Source of the DNA: an uncultured Kocuria sp.
GTDB lineage: Bacteria; Actinomycetota; Actinomycetes; Actinomycetales; Micrococcaceae
Length of the DNA: 64,000 nt
Direction: 5' to 3'
Assembly: GCF_947500125.1 (NCBI RefSeq)
Contig: NZ_CANMRA010000010.1
Location: 1-64,000 of the forward strand
A program made the position numbers and the translations under genes. Each line of letters opens with the position of its first letter. Positions within the stretch are counted from its first letter, which is position 1. The notes under the pieces were generated by a model. The model searched no databases. It was not told the origin of the DNA and saw only the letters and a list, made by a program, of their open reading frames with translations. Shown piece by piece: positions 54,888 through 64,000 of this stretch.

Positions 54888-56113
54888 GCGACGATCCGTA
54901 CGACCAGTCGGCGTCCCGCCGACCCGAGGCGCCCCGGGAGTCGTCCGGCGGCGCCGGCGGTCTGGGCAGCCTGCTGGACGCCCCGTCGTCGCGCGAGCCC
55001 GCCACGGGCCTGCGCGGCGTCTTCGAGCACGAGGAGCTCACCCCCGAGCAGGTCAAGCGGCGGCAGCGCCGCGGCCGCGTGTCCCTGACCACGGCCATCG
55101 CCCTGTTCCTGCTCGCCGCGCTGATCACCGTGTCCGTGCTCGGCTCGACCTTCGGGTGGTTCGAGGTCCGGGACTACCGCGGCGACGGCAAGGATCCCGT
55201 GACCTTCTCCGTGGCCGAGGGCGCCACCACCGGGCAGATCGCCGTGGCTCTCCAGGAGCAGGGGATCGTGGCCGACGCCGAGACGTTCGTCGAGACCTAC
55301 CAGGAGGACCACGCCGAGCAGTTCATCCAGCCGGGCGAGTACGAGCTGCGCACGGAGATGAGCTCCGAGGCCGCCGTGGACGCGCTCATGGAGGAGGACG
55401 AGGCCACCCACTACGCGGCGGTCAACCGAACCCTGCGCATGTCCGACGTGTTCGGGGTCCTCAGCGAGTCCACCGGCATCCCGGTCTCCGAGTTCGAGGC
55501 CTACGCGGAGGACACGGAGGCGTTCGGGATCCCCGGCCGCTTCCCGACCCTCGAGGGCTGGCTGCACCCGGGCGAGTACCGGTTCCCGCTGGACGCCACC
55601 GCGGAGCAGATCCTGCGCGACATGGTGGACCGCACCCGGGCGACCCTCGAGGACAACGGCGTCAGCGGCGAGGACAGGATCTTCGAGGTGCTCACCATCG
55701 GCTCGATCATCGAGTTCGAGGTCCAGCCCGAGCACTACGACGTGGTGGCCGGCGCGATCCAGAACCGCCTCGACAACCCCGACGGAGAGACCTCCGGGTT
55801 CATCCAGTCCGACGCGTCCGTGACCTACGGCCTCGACCGCAGGAGCTACGACTTCACGGAGGAGGAGCGCCGCGACGAGTCCAACCGGTACAACACCTTC
55901 GCCAATCCGGGGCTGCCGGTGGGCCCGATCGGCTCGCCGGGCGACGCCGCCATCGCGGCGGCCGCCGACCCGCAGGAGAACGACTACTACTTCTGGGTCA
56001 CCGTGAACCTCGACACGGGCGAGACGAAGTTCTCCGAGACCTACGCGCAGCACCTCGAGTACGTGGAGGAGTACAACCAGTGGTGCAGCGAGAACGAGGG
56101 CCGGTGCGGGTGA
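54884..56113 (+). CDS. mltG: Endolytic murein transglycosylase MltG
   Basis: The 409-residue protein has a cytoplasmic N-terminus (about 65 residues), one membrane helix (about 68-90) and an external YceG-like domain with a LysM-like part and the catalytic segment [10 protein letters not shown], where Glu matches the E. coli MltG nucleophile region. [11 protein letters not shown] and [18 protein letters not shown] are also diagnostic. It cuts nascent glycan strands and ends their growth. The GTG overlaps the ruvX stop, and its stop overlaps aroE. Confidence 0.94.
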   Translation: MSDDPYDQSASRRPEAPRESSGGAGGLGSLLDAPSSREPATGLRGVFEHEELTPEQVKRRQRRGRVSLTTAIALFLLAALITVSVLGSTFGWFEVRDYRGDGKDPVTFSVAEGATTGQIAVALQEQGIVADAETFVETYQEDHAEQFIQPGEYELRTEMSSEAAVDALMEEDEATHYAAVNRTLRMSDVFGVLSESTGIPVSEFEAYAEDTEAFGIPGRFPTLEGWLHPGEYRFPLDATAEQILRDMVDRTRATLEDNGVSGEDRIFEVLTIGSIIEFEVQPEHYDVVAGAIQNRLDNPDGETSGFIQSDASVTYGLDRRSYDFTEEERRDESNRYNTFANPGLPVGPIGSPGDAAIAAAADPQENDYYFWVTVNLDTGETKFSETYAQHLEYVEEYNQWCSENEGRCG

Positions 56114-56997
56114 GTCCCGCCCGCGCCGCCGTGGTGGGCCATCCCATCGGCCACTCGAGGTCCCCGGACCTGCACCGCGCCGCGTACGGGGTGCTGGGCG
56201 AGGCCGTGGACTACGACGCCCACGACCTGGTCGAGGAGCAGCTCCCGGCGTTCGTCGACGACCGCCGCGGCGACCCCGCCTGGCGCGGGCTGTCGGTGAC
56301 GATGCCCCTCAAGTCGGTCGCCGCGGAGTGCGCCGACGAGCTGACGGCGCTGGGGGAGGCGGTCGGCGCGGTCAACACCCTGCTGTTCCGCCCCGACGGG
56401 ACGGTCCTGGGCCACAACACCGACGTCACGGGCATCGTGGGCGCGGTGCTCGCGGCCGGCACGGTGCCGGACGCGCCGCGGGCCGCCGTCCTGGGCGGGG
56501 GCGGCACGGCCACGGCCGCGGTCGCCGCCGCGCAGCTGCTCGGGGCCGCCTCCGTGGACGTCTTCGTGCGCTCCGCCGCCCGCGCCGGGCGCGCCGTCGA
56601 GGCGGGGCGCCGGCTCGGGATCCCCGTGCGGCTGCGGACGTGGGACGAGGCACCGGGCCTCCTGGCCGGCTACGACGTGGTCGTCTCGACCCTGCCGCCG
56701 CACGGCGCGGACGAGCTGGCGGCGCAGCTGGAGGCCGGTTCCCCGGCGACCACGGGCGTCCTCCTGGACGCCGCCTACGACCCCTGGCCGTCGGCGATCG
56801 CGGGGGTCTGGGCCCGGGCCGGGGGAGCGGTGGCCCCAGGACTCGATATGCTGATCTTCCAGGCGGTGGACCAGATCCGTCTGTTCACCGGCCGCAGTCC
56901 GGGCGCACCCCTGCCCCGCGAGCAGGACGTGATCGCCGCGATGTGCACGGCGGTGGGGCGGCCCATCCTCGCAGCCCCGCCCCTGCCCCGCACCTGA
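56110..56997 (+). CDS. aroE: Shikimate dehydrogenase
   Basis: AroE reduces 3-dehydroshikimate with NADPH. The 295-residue protein has [16 protein letters not shown] (shikimate binding), [10 protein letters not shown] with the catalytic Lys, [16 protein letters not shown] and the Rossmann loop [13 protein letters not shown]. The GTG overlaps the mltG stop by four bases. It precedes aroC by 62 bases, in the conserved mltG-aroE-aroC-aroK-aroB order. Confidence 0.94.
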   Translation: MSPARAAVVGHPIGHSRSPDLHRAAYGVLGEAVDYDAHDLVEEQLPAFVDDRRGDPAWRGLSVTMPLKSVAAECADELTALGEAVGAVNTLLFRPDGTVLGHNTDVTGIVGAVLAAGTVPDAPRAAVLGGGGTATAAVAAAQLLGAASVDVFVRSAARAGRAVEAGRRLGIPVRLRTWDEAPGLLAGYDVVVSTLPPHGADELAAQLEAGSPATTGVLLDAAYDPWPSAIAGVWARAGGAVAPGLDMLIFQAVDQIRLFTGRSPGAPLPREQDVIAAMCTAVGRPILAAPPLPRT

Positions 56998-57059
56998 GAC
57001 CTGTCGGCGGCCGCGCCCTCCGGGCCCTGCCGCCGAGACCCCGAACGGAAAGAGTTGTT

Positions 57060-58352
57060 ATGTTGCGTTGGCTCACGGCCGGCGAGTCCCACGGCGAGGC
57101 GCTCGTCGGGATCATCGAGGGCGTCCCGGCGGGGGTGAACCTGACCAGCCAGGACGTCCGCGACGCCCTGGCCCGCCGCCGGCTCGGCTACGGGCGCGGC
57201 GCGCGGATGAAGTTCGAGCAGGACCAGGTGCGCCTGCTCGGCGGCGTGCGCCACGGCGTGACCCAGGGCGGTCCGGTGGCGATCGAGATCGCCAACACCG
57301 AGTGGCCCAAATGGCGCGAGGTGATGTCCGCGGACCCCGTGGACACGGAGGTGCTCGAGGGCCGCGCCCGCAACGCCCCCCTGACCCGTCCCCGTCCCGG
57401 CCACGCCGACCTCACCGGCATGCAGAAGTACGGCTTCGACGAGGCCCGGCCCGTGCTGGAGCGGGCCAGCGCCCGCGAGACCGCCACGCGGGTGGCCCTC
57501 GGCGCCGTCGCCGCGAAGATCCTCGAGGCCGTGGGCGTGCGGCTCGTCTCCCACACGACCGCCGTGGGCGCCGTGAGCGCACCCGTGGACGCCGCGCGCC
57601 CGCTGCCCTCCGACGTCGCCGCCCTCGACGCCGACCCCCTGCGCTGCTTCGACCCCGCCACGGCGGAGTCCATGGTCGCGGCGGTGGACGCCGCGCACAA
57701 GGACGGGGAGACCCTCGGGGGCGTCGTGGAGGTCCTCGCCTACGGGCTGCCGCCCGGGCTGGGCTCCTACGTGCACTGGGACCGCCGGCTGGACTCCCGC
57801 CTCGCCGGGGCGCTGATGGGCATCCAGGCGATCAAGGGCGTGGAGGTCGGGGACGGCTTCCTGACCGCGGCCCGGCCGGGGTCCGAGGCGCACGACGAGA
57901 TCTCCCGCGGCGCCGACGGCGTCGTGCGCCGGGTGAGCAACCGGGCCGGGGGGATCGAGGGCGGCATGTCCATCGGGGACGTCCTGCGCGTGCGCGCGGC
58001 CATGAAGCCCATCGCCACCGTGCCCAAGGCCCTGCGCACCGTCGACGTCGCCACCGGCGAGGCCGCCCGCGCCCACCACCAGCGCTCGGACGTCTGCGCC
58101 GTGCCCGCCGCGGGCGTGGTCGCCGAGGCGATGGTGGCCCTCGTGCTCGCGGACGCCGTCACGGAGAAGTTCGGCGGGGACTCGATCGCCGAGACCGCCC
58201 GCAACAAGGACGCCTACCTCGCCGCCATCCCGGAGACCCTGCACTCCTCCGGCGAGCTCGGGGAGTTCGAGGAGGACGCCGCCGCGGCGCGCGACGACCA
58301 CATGGGCGACCCGCTCACGGCGCCCGCCGAGACCGGGGAGGGCCAGGCGTGA
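57060..58352 (+). CDS. aroC: Chorismate synthase
   Basis: AroC forms chorismate from 5-enolpyruvylshikimate 3-phosphate with reduced flavin. The 430-residue protein has [12 protein letters not shown] at the start, [16 protein letters not shown], the [15 protein letters not shown] segment and [23 protein letters not shown] lies 6 bases upstream of the ATG at 57060. The C-terminal 35-residue acidic tail is longer than usual. Its stop overlaps aroK. Confidence 0.95.
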   Translation: MLRWLTAGESHGEALVGIIEGVPAGVNLTSQDVRDALARRRLGYGRGARMKFEQDQVRLLGGVRHGVTQGGPVAIEIANTEWPKWREVMSADPVDTEVLEGRARNAPLTRPRPGHADLTGMQKYGFDEARPVLERASARETATRVALGAVAAKILEAVGVRLVSHTTAVGAVSAPVDAARPLPSDVAALDADPLRCFDPATAESMVAAVDAAHKDGETLGGVVEVLAYGLPPGLGSYVHWDRRLDSRLAGALMGIQAIKGVEVGDGFLTAARPGSEAHDEISRGADGVVRRVSNRAGGIEGGMSIGDVLRVRAAMKPIATVPKALRTVDVATGEAARAHHQRSDVCAVPAAGVVAEAMVALVLADAVTEKFGGDSIAETARNKDAYLAAIPETLHSSGELGEFEEDAAAARDDHMGDPLTAPAETGEGQA

Positions 58353-58960
58353 ACGCGCAGTTCCCCGCCCCGGCCGACGCCGCCGCGGCCCCGCAGCGGC
58401 CCGTGGTGCTCATCGGGCCCATGGCCGCCGGCAAGTCCTTCCTGGCCCTCCACATGTCCAAGTTCTACGGCTACGACTTCGTGGACGCCGACCAGGTGAT
58501 CGTCTCCCGGTACGGCGTGATCTCCGCGATCTTCGCGGAGCACGGCGAGAAGTACTTCCGGGACCTCGAGGCGGACACCGTCGCCGAGATCCTCCGGGAC
58601 CCCGACCACGCCAACGCGATCTTCTCCGTGGGCGGGGGCGCCCCCATGACCCCGTCCACCCGCGAGCTGCTGCGCCACGAGCTCGTCGCCTACCTCGAGG
58701 TGGACGCCGAGACCGTGCTGCCCCGGATCAGCGGCAACCGGACCCGGCCCCTGCTCCAGCCGGACCCGGAGCGGCGCTGGCAGGAGCTCTACGAGTCCCG
58801 GCGCGCCTGCTACGAGGAGCTCGCCGACATCACCCTCGACGGCACCCGCAACCGCCCCGTCGCCGAGATCGGCGCCGACCTCGAGGCGGAGCTCGTCCGC
58901 CTGCGGGCCCTGCGGGCCGCCGGCGGCACCACCGACAGCACCCAGGAGGTCCAGGCATGA
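58349..58960 (+). CDS. aroK: Shikimate kinase
   Basis: The 203-residue P-loop kinase has Walker [16 protein letters not shown] (the usual GxxGxGKS/T has Ala for the second Gly), the substrate Asp in [18 protein letters not shown] and [10 protein letters not shown]. Residues RTRPLL form the lid region. The GTG overlaps the aroC stop and the TGA overlaps the aroB ATG. A 15-residue N-terminal lead and a polar tail of about 20 residues are extra. Confidence 0.93.
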   Translation: MNAQFPAPADAAAAPQRPVVLIGPMAAGKSFLALHMSKFYGYDFVDADQVIVSRYGVISAIFAEHGEKYFRDLEADTVAEILRDPDHANAIFSVGGGAPMTPSTRELLRHELVAYLEVDAETVLPRISGNRTRPLLQPDPERRWQELYESRRACYEELADITLDGTRNRPVAEIGADLEAELVRLRALRAAGGTTDSTQEVQA

Positions 58961-60072
58961 GCGAGTCCGCTCCCCGCACCGTCACGACCATCCCCGTCAC
59001 CGGGGACCGCCCGGCCGAGAACTACGACGTCCTCGTGGGCCACGGGCTGCTCGGGGAGGTCCCCCGCGTGCTCGGCGACCGGGTCCAGCGCGTGCTGGTC
59101 ATCCACCCGAGGGCGCTGCGCAGCACCGGCGACGTGGTCATGGAGGAGCTGCGCGGCCAGGGCTACCAGGCGTTCACCGCCGAGATCCCGGACGCCGAGG
59201 AGGGCAAGCACGTCCAGGTGGCGTCCTTCTGCTGGCAGGTCCTCGGGCAGAACGACTTCACCCGCTCGGACGCCATCGTCTCCGTGGGCGGGGGAGCGGT
59301 CTCCGACCTCGCGGGCTTCGTGGCCGCCACCTGGCTGCGCGGCGTGCGCGTGGTGCACGTGCCCACGACCCTGCTCGGGATGGTGGACGCCGCCGTGGGC
59401 GGCAAGACCGGGATCAACACCGCCGAGGGCAAGAACCTCGTGGGCGCTTTCCACCCGCCCGCGGCCGTGCTGTGCGACCTCGACACGCTGCGGACGCTGC
59501 CCGAGAACGAGCTGCTCACCGGCATGGCCGAGGTCGTCAAGTGCGGCTTCATCGCCGACGAGCGGATCCTCGAGCTCATCGAGGCCCACCCCGAGGCGGT
59601 GCGCGACTCGCAGTCCGAGGTGGTGCGCGAGCTCGTGGAGCGCAGCATCCGGGTCAAGGCCGAGATCGTCTCCGGCGACCTGCGCGAGGCCGGCCGCCGG
59701 GAGGTCCTCAACTACGGGCACACCCTGGGCCACGCCATCGAGCACAACGAGCGCTACCAGTGGCGCCACGGCGCCGCGGTCTCCGTGGGGCTGGTCTTCG
59801 CCGCGGAGCTCGCCCGCACCGCCGGGAACCTGGCCGACGACGTCGTCGAGCGCCACCGCAGCGTCCTCGCCTCCCTGGGCCTGCCGACCACGTACCGGTG
59901 GGACCAGTGGCCGCGGCTGCTGGAGGTCATGAAGCGGGACAAGAAGACCCGCGGGAACCTCCTGCGCTTCGTCGTCCTCGACGCCGTCGGCCGGCCCCGC
60001 GTGCTCGAGGTCCCCGACCCCGCGATCCTGTTCGCGAGCTACCAGGAGATCGCCGAGGGCGCGCCCAGCTAG
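58957..60072 (+). CDS. aroB: 3-Dehydroquinate synthase
   Basis: The 371-residue NAD- and metal-dependent enzyme converts DAHP to 3-dehydroquinate, the second shikimate step. Motifs are [20 protein letters not shown] (NAD loop), [29 protein letters not shown], and metal ligands in [22 protein letters not shown]. The ATG overlaps aroK by four bases. The TAG stop doubles as the start of a -10-like hexamer for efp. Confidence 0.95.
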   Translation: MSESAPRTVTTIPVTGDRPAENYDVLVGHGLLGEVPRVLGDRVQRVLVIHPRALRSTGDVVMEELRGQGYQAFTAEIPDAEEGKHVQVASFCWQVLGQNDFTRSDAIVSVGGGAVSDLAGFVAATWLRGVRVVHVPTTLLGMVDAAVGGKTGINTAEGKNLVGAFHPPAAVLCDLDTLRTLPENELLTGMAEVVKCGFIADERILELIEAHPEAVRDSQSEVVRELVERSIRVKAEIVSGDLREAGRREVLNYGHTLGHAIEHNERYQWRHGAAVSVGLVFAAELARTAGNLADDVVERHRSVLASLGLPTTYRWDQWPRLLEVMKRDKKTRGNLLRFVVLDAVGRPRVLEVPDPAILFASYQEIAEGAPS

Positions 60073-60075
60073 ACT
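60070..60075 (+). promoter_or_regulatory. efp -10 box overlapping the aroB stop codon
   Basis: TAGACT contains the TAG that ends aroB. The transcript would begin near 60082, 67 bases before the efp GTG. It repeats the secF/rel arrangement exactly. Confidence 0.45.
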
Positions 60076-60148
60076 GGTCCGCGGTCCGGGACGACACCCG
60101 CCTTCCGCACCGACCTGCCGACTTCGCAGACAGACAGAGAGAGAACCT

Positions 60149-60712
60149 GTGGCTACCACGAACGACATCAAGAACGGCACCGTCCTGAAGCTGGAGGGCA
60201 ACCTCTGGAACGTCATCGAGTTCCAGCACGTCAAGCCGGGCAAGGGCGGGGCGTTCGTGCGCACCAAGATGCGCAACATCACGTCCGGGAAGGTGGTCGA
60301 CAAGACCTTCAACGCCGGCGCCAAGATCGAGACCGCCACGGTGGACCGCAGCGAGTACCAGTACCTGTACCAGGACGGCGCCGACTACGTCTTCATGGAC
60401 AACAAGACCTACGACCAGATCACCGTCCCCGGTGAGGTGGTGGGCGACGCCGCCAACTTCATGCTCGAGAACCTCAACGCGACCATCGCGATGTACGAGG
60501 GCGCCCCGCTCTACATCGAGCTGCCCGCGTCCGTGGTCCTCGAGATCACCTACACCGAGCCGGGCCTGCAGGGCGACCGCTCCACGGGCGGCACCAAGCC
60601 CGCCACCGTGGAGACCGGCTACCAGATCCAGGTGCCGCTGTTCCTCGAGCAGGGCACCAAGGTCAAGGTCGACACCCGCACGGGTGACTACCTGGGCCGC
60701 GTCAACGAGTGA
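60149..60712 (+). CDS. efp: Elongation factor P
   Basis: EF-P relieves ribosome stalling at polyproline. The 187-residue protein has three beta-barrel domains. Lys32 lies at the tip of loop one in [13 protein letters not shown], the spot modified in other bacteria. [20 protein letters not shown] and [10 protein letters not shown] are typical. GTG follows GAGAGAG. Its TGA overlaps nusB by four bases. Confidence 0.96.
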   Translation: MATTNDIKNGTVLKLEGNLWNVIEFQHVKPGKGGAFVRTKMRNITSGKVVDKTFNAGAKIETATVDRSEYQYLYQDGADYVFMDNKTYDQITVPGEVVGDAANFMLENLNATIAMYEGAPLYIELPASVVLEITYTEPGLQGDRSTGGTKPATVETGYQIQVPLFLEQGTKVKVDTRTGDYLGRVNE

Positions 60713-61119
60713 GCGCCCGGGGCAAGGCGCGCCGGCGCGCCGTGGAGATCCTCTTCGAGGCCGAGCAGCGCTCCGAGGACGCGCGCGAGGTCATGGAGCG
60801 GCGCCGGCTGCACAGCGACTCGCTCGTCTCCCCGTACGCCGAGGAGCTCGTGCTCGGTGTGACGACGCGGCGCGGTGAGCTCGACGAGTACCTGGAGACG
60901 TACTCCCAGGGCTGGACCCTCGAGCGGATGCCGGCCGTGGACCGCAACGTGCTGCGCGTGGGCGCCTGGGAGCTGCTGTTCAACGACGACGTCCCGGACG
61001 GGGTCGCCGTGGCCGAGGCCGTGACCCTCGCCAAGGAGCTCGCGGGGGACGACTCCCCGCGCTTCGTCAACGGCCTGCTGGGCCGGCTCCAGAAGATGAA
61101 GCCGACCCTGCTGGGCTGA
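60709..61119 (+). CDS. nusB: Transcription antitermination factor NusB
   Basis: The 136-residue all-helical protein has [20 protein letters not shown] at the start (RNA-binding Arg patch), [20 protein letters not shown] and [23 protein letters not shown]. NusB joins NusE (S10) at boxA during rRNA transcription. GTG overlaps the efp stop. The efp-nusB pair is conserved. Confidence 0.95.
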   Translation: MSARGKARRRAVEILFEAEQRSEDAREVMERRRLHSDSLVSPYAEELVLGVTTRRGELDEYLETYSQGWTLERMPAVDRNVLRVGAWELLFNDDVPDGVAVAEAVTLAKELAGDDSPRFVNGLLGRLQKMKPTLLG

Positions 61120-61190
61120 GCGGACCGCACGGACCCCGCCCGGAGCGCTACCATTCCGGGACCACGACCGGCCGTTCCGGGGAGGTCCGG

Positions 61191-62129
61191 ATGACAGCTC
61201 CCGCGCTGCGCCTGCAGGGCGTCTCGAAGCACTACGGGACCGTGTGCGCCGTCGACCGCGTCTGCCTCGAGGTCGCCCCGGGGGAGCTCTACGCGCTGCT
61301 GGGGCTCAACGGCGCCGGGAAGACCACGGTGATGCGGATGGTCCTCGGCATGGTCCGGCCCGCGGCCGGCTCCGTCACGGTGCTCGGCCGCGGGCGCGGC
61401 GACCGGTCGGTCTGGGCGGAGGTCGGCTACCTCGTGGAGGCCGCCTCCGCCTACCCGGAGCTGACCGTGCGCGAGAACCTGGAGGTCGCCCGCCGGCTGC
61501 GCCGGCTGCGGTCGCCGACCGCGGTCGAGGACGTCGTGGAGCTCCTCGGGCTGCGCGAGCACGCCGACCGCCGCGCCCGCGTCCTGTCCCAGGGCAACCT
61601 GCAGCGGCTGGCCCTGGCCCGGGCCGTGCTGCACCGCCCGTCCCTGCTGGTCCTGGACGAGCCGGTCAACGGCCTGGACCCGGCCGGCGTCGTCGAGGTG
61701 CGCACGCTGCTCGAGCGCCTCGCCCGCGAGCACGGCACCGCCGTGCTGCTCTCCAGCCACATCCTCGGGGAGGTCGCCCGCGTCGCCACCCGGATCGGGG
61801 TCCTGCACCGGGGCGGGCTGCTCGACGAGTTCGCCACGGCGGACCTGCCCGACCGGGTCCGCCGCCGCCTGGAGCTGACCACGCGCGACGACGCCCGTGC
61901 GGTGCGGGTCCTGGCCGCCGCCGGCTACACGGCCCGCCGCGGGCCCCGTGCGGTCGTGCTCGAGGAGGACCGCGCCACGGACCGGCCGGACGCCGTGGCC
62001 GCCGTCCTGGTGCACGGCGGCGTGCCGCCCACGGGCCTCGCGGTGGTCCGGGAGGACCTCGAGGCCCACTTCCTGCGCCTGGTGGGCGCGCAGGCCCCGG
62101 GACCGCGGGAGGGCTCCGATGACCGGTGA
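61191..62129 (+). CDS. ABC transporter ATP-binding protein
   Basis: The 312-residue subunit has Walker A LLGLNGAGKTTVMR, the signature LSQGNLQRLALARAV, Walker B LLVLDEPVNGLDP and switch His in LLSSHILGEV. The C-terminal 90 residues form an accessory domain seen in antibiotic/peptide exporters of the BcrA type. GGGGAGG precedes the ATG by 5 bases. It overlaps the permease gene by 11 bases. Substrate unknown. Confidence 0.92.
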   Translation: MTAPALRLQGVSKHYGTVCAVDRVCLEVAPGELYALLGLNGAGKTTVMRMVLGMVRPAAGSVTVLGRGRGDRSVWAEVGYLVEAASAYPELTVRENLEVARRLRRLRSPTAVEDVVELLGLREHADRRARVLSQGNLQRLALARAVLHRPSLLVLDEPVNGLDPAGVVEVRTLLERLAREHGTAVLLSSHILGEVARVATRIGVLHRGGLLDEFATADLPDRVRRRLELTTRDDARAVRVLAAAGYTARRGPRAVVLEEDRATDRPDAVAAVLVHGGVPPTGLAVVREDLEAHFLRLVGAQAPGPREGSDDR

Positions 62130-62910
62130 GCTCGCGGCCGCCGTGCACGCGGAGGCGCTGAAGCTGCGCCGCTCCCGGGTGCCGTGGGCCACCGCCGGGG
62201 CCGTCCTCCTCGCCGGGGCCGTCGGGGCGTTCTTCATGTTCGTGCTGCAGGACGTCGACCGCGCCCGGTCGCTGGGGCTGCTGGGGACCAAGGCCCAGCT
62301 CACCGGCGGCACCGCGGACTGGCCGGGCTACTTCGCCCTCACCGCCCAGACCGTCTCCGTGGGCGGACTCGTCATCTTCGGGACCGCGGCGATCTGGCTC
62401 TTCGGGCGGGAGTTCTCCGACCGGACCGCGACGGACCTGTTGGCCCTGCCCACCTCCCGCACCGCCGTGGTCCTGGCCAAGCTGCTGCTGCTGCTCGGCT
62501 GGTGCTCCGTGCTCACCGTGCTCCTCGTGCTGCTCGCGCTCGTCCTCGGCGCGGCCCTCGGCCTGCCCGGCTGGTCGGGCGGCGCCGCCCTGCGCGGTGC
62601 CGGCGGCGTCCTCGGCACCGGGCTGCTGACGGCGGGCCTGGCCGTGCCGTACGGGCTGGCCGCGAGCGTGGGGCGGGGCTACCTGCCCGCGGTGGCGGTG
62701 CTGTTCCTCACCGTCCTCGTGGCCCAGGTGCTCGCGGCCGTCGGGCACGGCGCGTGGTTCCCCTGGGCCGTGCCCGCCCTGCTTGCCGGGACCGCCGGCC
62801 CGGCTTCCGCGGACACCGGCTGGACCGGGCCCGCGGGCGTCGTGCTCGTCGCCCTCGGCTCGGCCGCGGCCACCGCGCTCTGGTGGGAGCGGGCCGACCA
62901 CAGCGCCTGA
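62119..62910 (+). CDS. ABC transporter permease
   Basis: The 263-residue partner has six hydrophobic helices (about residues 22-40, 73-95, 110-140, 145-175, 180-205 and 230-252) and the conserved EFSDRTATDLLALPTSR segment between helices 2 and 3, like ABC-2 family permeases. It overlaps the ATPase gene. The pair probably exports a small molecule or peptide. There is no cognate regulator nearby. Confidence 0.88.
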   Translation: MTGELAAAVHAEALKLRRSRVPWATAGAVLLAGAVGAFFMFVLQDVDRARSLGLLGTKAQLTGGTADWPGYFALTAQTVSVGGLVIFGTAAIWLFGREFSDRTATDLLALPTSRTAVVLAKLLLLLGWCSVLTVLLVLLALVLGAALGLPGWSGGAALRGAGGVLGTGLLTAGLAVPYGLAASVGRGYLPAVAVLFLTVLVAQVLAAVGHGAWFPWAVPALLAGTAGPASADTGWTGPAGVVLVALGSAAATALWWERADHSA

Positions 62911-62973
62911 CGGGGCCGGGCCGCCGGAGGAGGCGCAGGTCACGTCCGGTCCGGGGCGGGCGGGACGCTGTGC

Positions 62974-63028
62974 TAACTTGGGGCGAGCAAGCAACCTTTA
63001 AGTCCGTCCTGTGAGGCGGGGAAGGAGG
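62974..63028 (+). promoter_or_regulatory. pyr operon promoter -10 and PyrR-binding leader hairpin
   Basis: TAACTT (62974-62979) can serve as -10. The leader CCTTTAAGTCCGTCC (62995-63009) and GAGGCGGGGAAGGAGG (63013-63028) match the conserved PyrR-binding RNA of actinobacteria, in which AGUCC and GAGG lie on opposite sides of the loop. The ribosome-binding site AAGGAGG (63022-63028) is part of its 3' arm, so PyrR with UMP would block translation of pyrR, as described in mycobacteria. Confidence 0.75.
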
Positions 63029-63036
63029 CGGCACCC

Positions 63037-63660
63037 ATGATCGACGACACCTCCGCGGCCGGTCCCTCGACGGGACCCGCGGCCGCGCGCGTCATCCTCT
63101 CGGCAGCCGACATCGACCGCGCGCTGACGCGCATCGCCCACGAGATCCTCGAGGCCAACAAGGGCAGCTCGGACCTCGTCCTGCTCGGCATCCCGCGCCG
63201 CGGCTATCCGCTGGCCCAGCGGATCGCCGCCAAGATCGCCGCGACCGACAGCGGCTTCGACGCCGCCGCGAGCCTCGGCCAGCTCGACGTCACGATGTTC
63301 CGCGACGACCTGCGCAAGAACCCCGCCCGCGCCCCCCGGCCGACCCGAATCCCGGTGCAGGGCATCGACGGGCGCACCGTGGTCCTCGTCGACGACGTCC
63401 TGTACTCCGGGCGCACCGTGCGCGCCGCCCTCGACGCCCTCGTGGACGTCGGCCGCCCCCGTGTGGTCCGCCTCGCCGTCCTCGTCGACCGCGGCCACCG
63501 GGAGCTGCCCATCCGCGCCGACCACGTGGGCAAGAACCTGCCCACGTCCTCCCAGGAGAAGGTCCGGGTCCGCCTGGCCGAGACCGACCCGGAGCCCCGC
63601 CCGGCCGAGAACGCCGACTGCGTGGTCATCGAGACCACCGTGCCGGGGGCCGGCGCATGA
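63037..63660 (+). CDS. pyrR: Bifunctional pyr operon regulator / uracil phosphoribosyltransferase
   Basis: PyrR binds pyr leader RNA when UMP is high. The 207-residue protein has the PRPP motif [19 protein letters not shown] and the PyrR-typical [20 protein letters not shown] and [11 protein letters not shown]. The ATG lies 8 bases after AAGGAGG. Its TGA overlaps the ATG of pyrB by four bases. It is the first gene of the pyrimidine operon, entering the next stretch beyond the window. Confidence 0.95.
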   Translation: MIDDTSAAGPSTGPAAARVILSAADIDRALTRIAHEILEANKGSSDLVLLGIPRRGYPLAQRIAAKIAATDSGFDAAASLGQLDVTMFRDDLRKNPARAPRPTRIPVQGIDGRTVVLVDDVLYSGRTVRAALDALVDVGRPRVVRLAVLVDRGHRELPIRADHVGKNLPTSSQEKVRVRLAETDPEPRPAENADCVVIETTVPGAGA

Positions 63661-64000
63661 GGCACCTGCTGTCCACGAAGGACCTCTCCTACGACGCCGC
63701 CCTGACGGTCCTCGACACGGCGGACCAGATGGCCGCCGTGGGCGAGCGCTCCGTCAAGAAGCTCCCCGCCCTGCGGGGCCGCACCGTGGTCAACCTCTTC
63801 TTCGAGGACTCGACCCGCACCCGGATCTCCTTCGAGACGGCCGCCAAGCGGCTCTCCGCGGACGTCATCAACTTCTCCGCCAAGGGCTCCTCGGTCTCGA
63901 AGGGGGAGTCGCTCAAGGACACCGCCCAGACCCTCGCGGCGATGAGCGCCGACGCCGTGGTGATCCGGCACTCGGCCTCGGGCTCCCCGCAGCAGCTCGC
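63657..64000 (+). CDS. pyrB: Aspartate carbamoyltransferase catalytic subunit (3' end beyond window)
   Basis: The first 114 codons are present. They contain [20 protein letters not shown], the carbamoyl-phosphate loop with STRTR, and [11 protein letters not shown] (the 80s-loop Lys), and end near [14 protein letters not shown], the H-x-x-x-G-x-P segment. The ATG overlaps pyrR by four bases. The rest of the roughly 310-residue protein is outside the window. Confidence 0.95.
   Translation, partial: MRHLLSTKDLSYDAALTVLDTADQMAAVGERSVKKLPALRGRTVVNLFFEDSTRTRISFETAAKRLSADVINFSAKGSSVSKGESLKDTAQTLAAMSADAVVIRHSASGSPQQL

Overview
The window is GC-rich chromosomal DNA with strong G/C third-codon bias, many GTG starts and dense operons with ATGA/GTGA overlaps. 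Gene content and order point to an actinobacterium of the family Micrococcaceae, and Kocuria or a close relative is my best guess: murT-gatD, yebC-ruvCAB-yajC-secDF-rel, hisS, aspS, rarA, rpsD-DUF948-DUF6167-alaS-ruvX-mltG-aroECKB-efp-nusB-pyrRB. The genus is inferred from order and protein style, not from a search.

Left part (1-17.9 kb) is accessory DNA. It holds an integrase-like remnant beside a tRNA-like sequence, a TetR-controlled divergent module (DUF6326 membrane protein and tiny coupled ORF against tetR and a quinone-oxidoreductase-type MDR), a decayed second copy of that tetR, two DHFR-fold reductase-like genes, a large PEP-synthase/rifampin-phosphotransferase-like enzyme, a VOC protein, a LysE exporter opposite a LysR regulator, a YCII protein, an acyltransferase-3/SGNH O-acetylase, an M15-like peptidase and several broken or unrecognised genes. 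Five or more remnants sit here and almost none to the right, which suggests an insertion/decay hotspot.

Middle part (18-45 kb) is mainly core. MurT-GatD amidates lipid II. YebC-RuvC-RuvA-RuvB resolve Holliday junctions, with a LexA-like box before ruvA. YajC-SecD-SecF drive export. Rel makes and degrades (p)ppGpp, and HisS and AspS charge tRNAs. Between them lie two APC permeases, a three-gene operon of YgiB-like lipoprotein, glutathionylspermidine-synthase-like ATP-grasp ligase and APC permease, an MDMPI-fold protein, a PAP2-like membrane protein, dtd and rarA.

Right part (44-64 kb) starts with a SorC-type regulator divergent from glpD-glpF-glpK (glycerol uptake and use). Next is rpsD with a roughly 215-base untranslated leader. 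A long overlapping run follows: cell-envelope (mltG), shikimate (aroE, aroC, aroK, aroB) and translation/transcription factors (alaS, efp, nusB). An ABC exporter pair follows, then pyrR with a PyrR-binding leader hairpin and pyrB, which is cut by the window edge.

Regulatory signals seen include paired TetR operators, an inverted repeat in the LysR/LysE gap, an SOS box, probable leaderless promoters (lysR, murT, rarA), two -10 boxes that contain the upstream gene's TAG stop codon (secF/rel, aroB/efp), palindromes in the glp control region, and three strong hairpins after yajC, glpK and rpsD. No CRISPR array, rRNA operon or complete insertion sequence was found. Bases 1-312 hold only the tRNA-like sequence.
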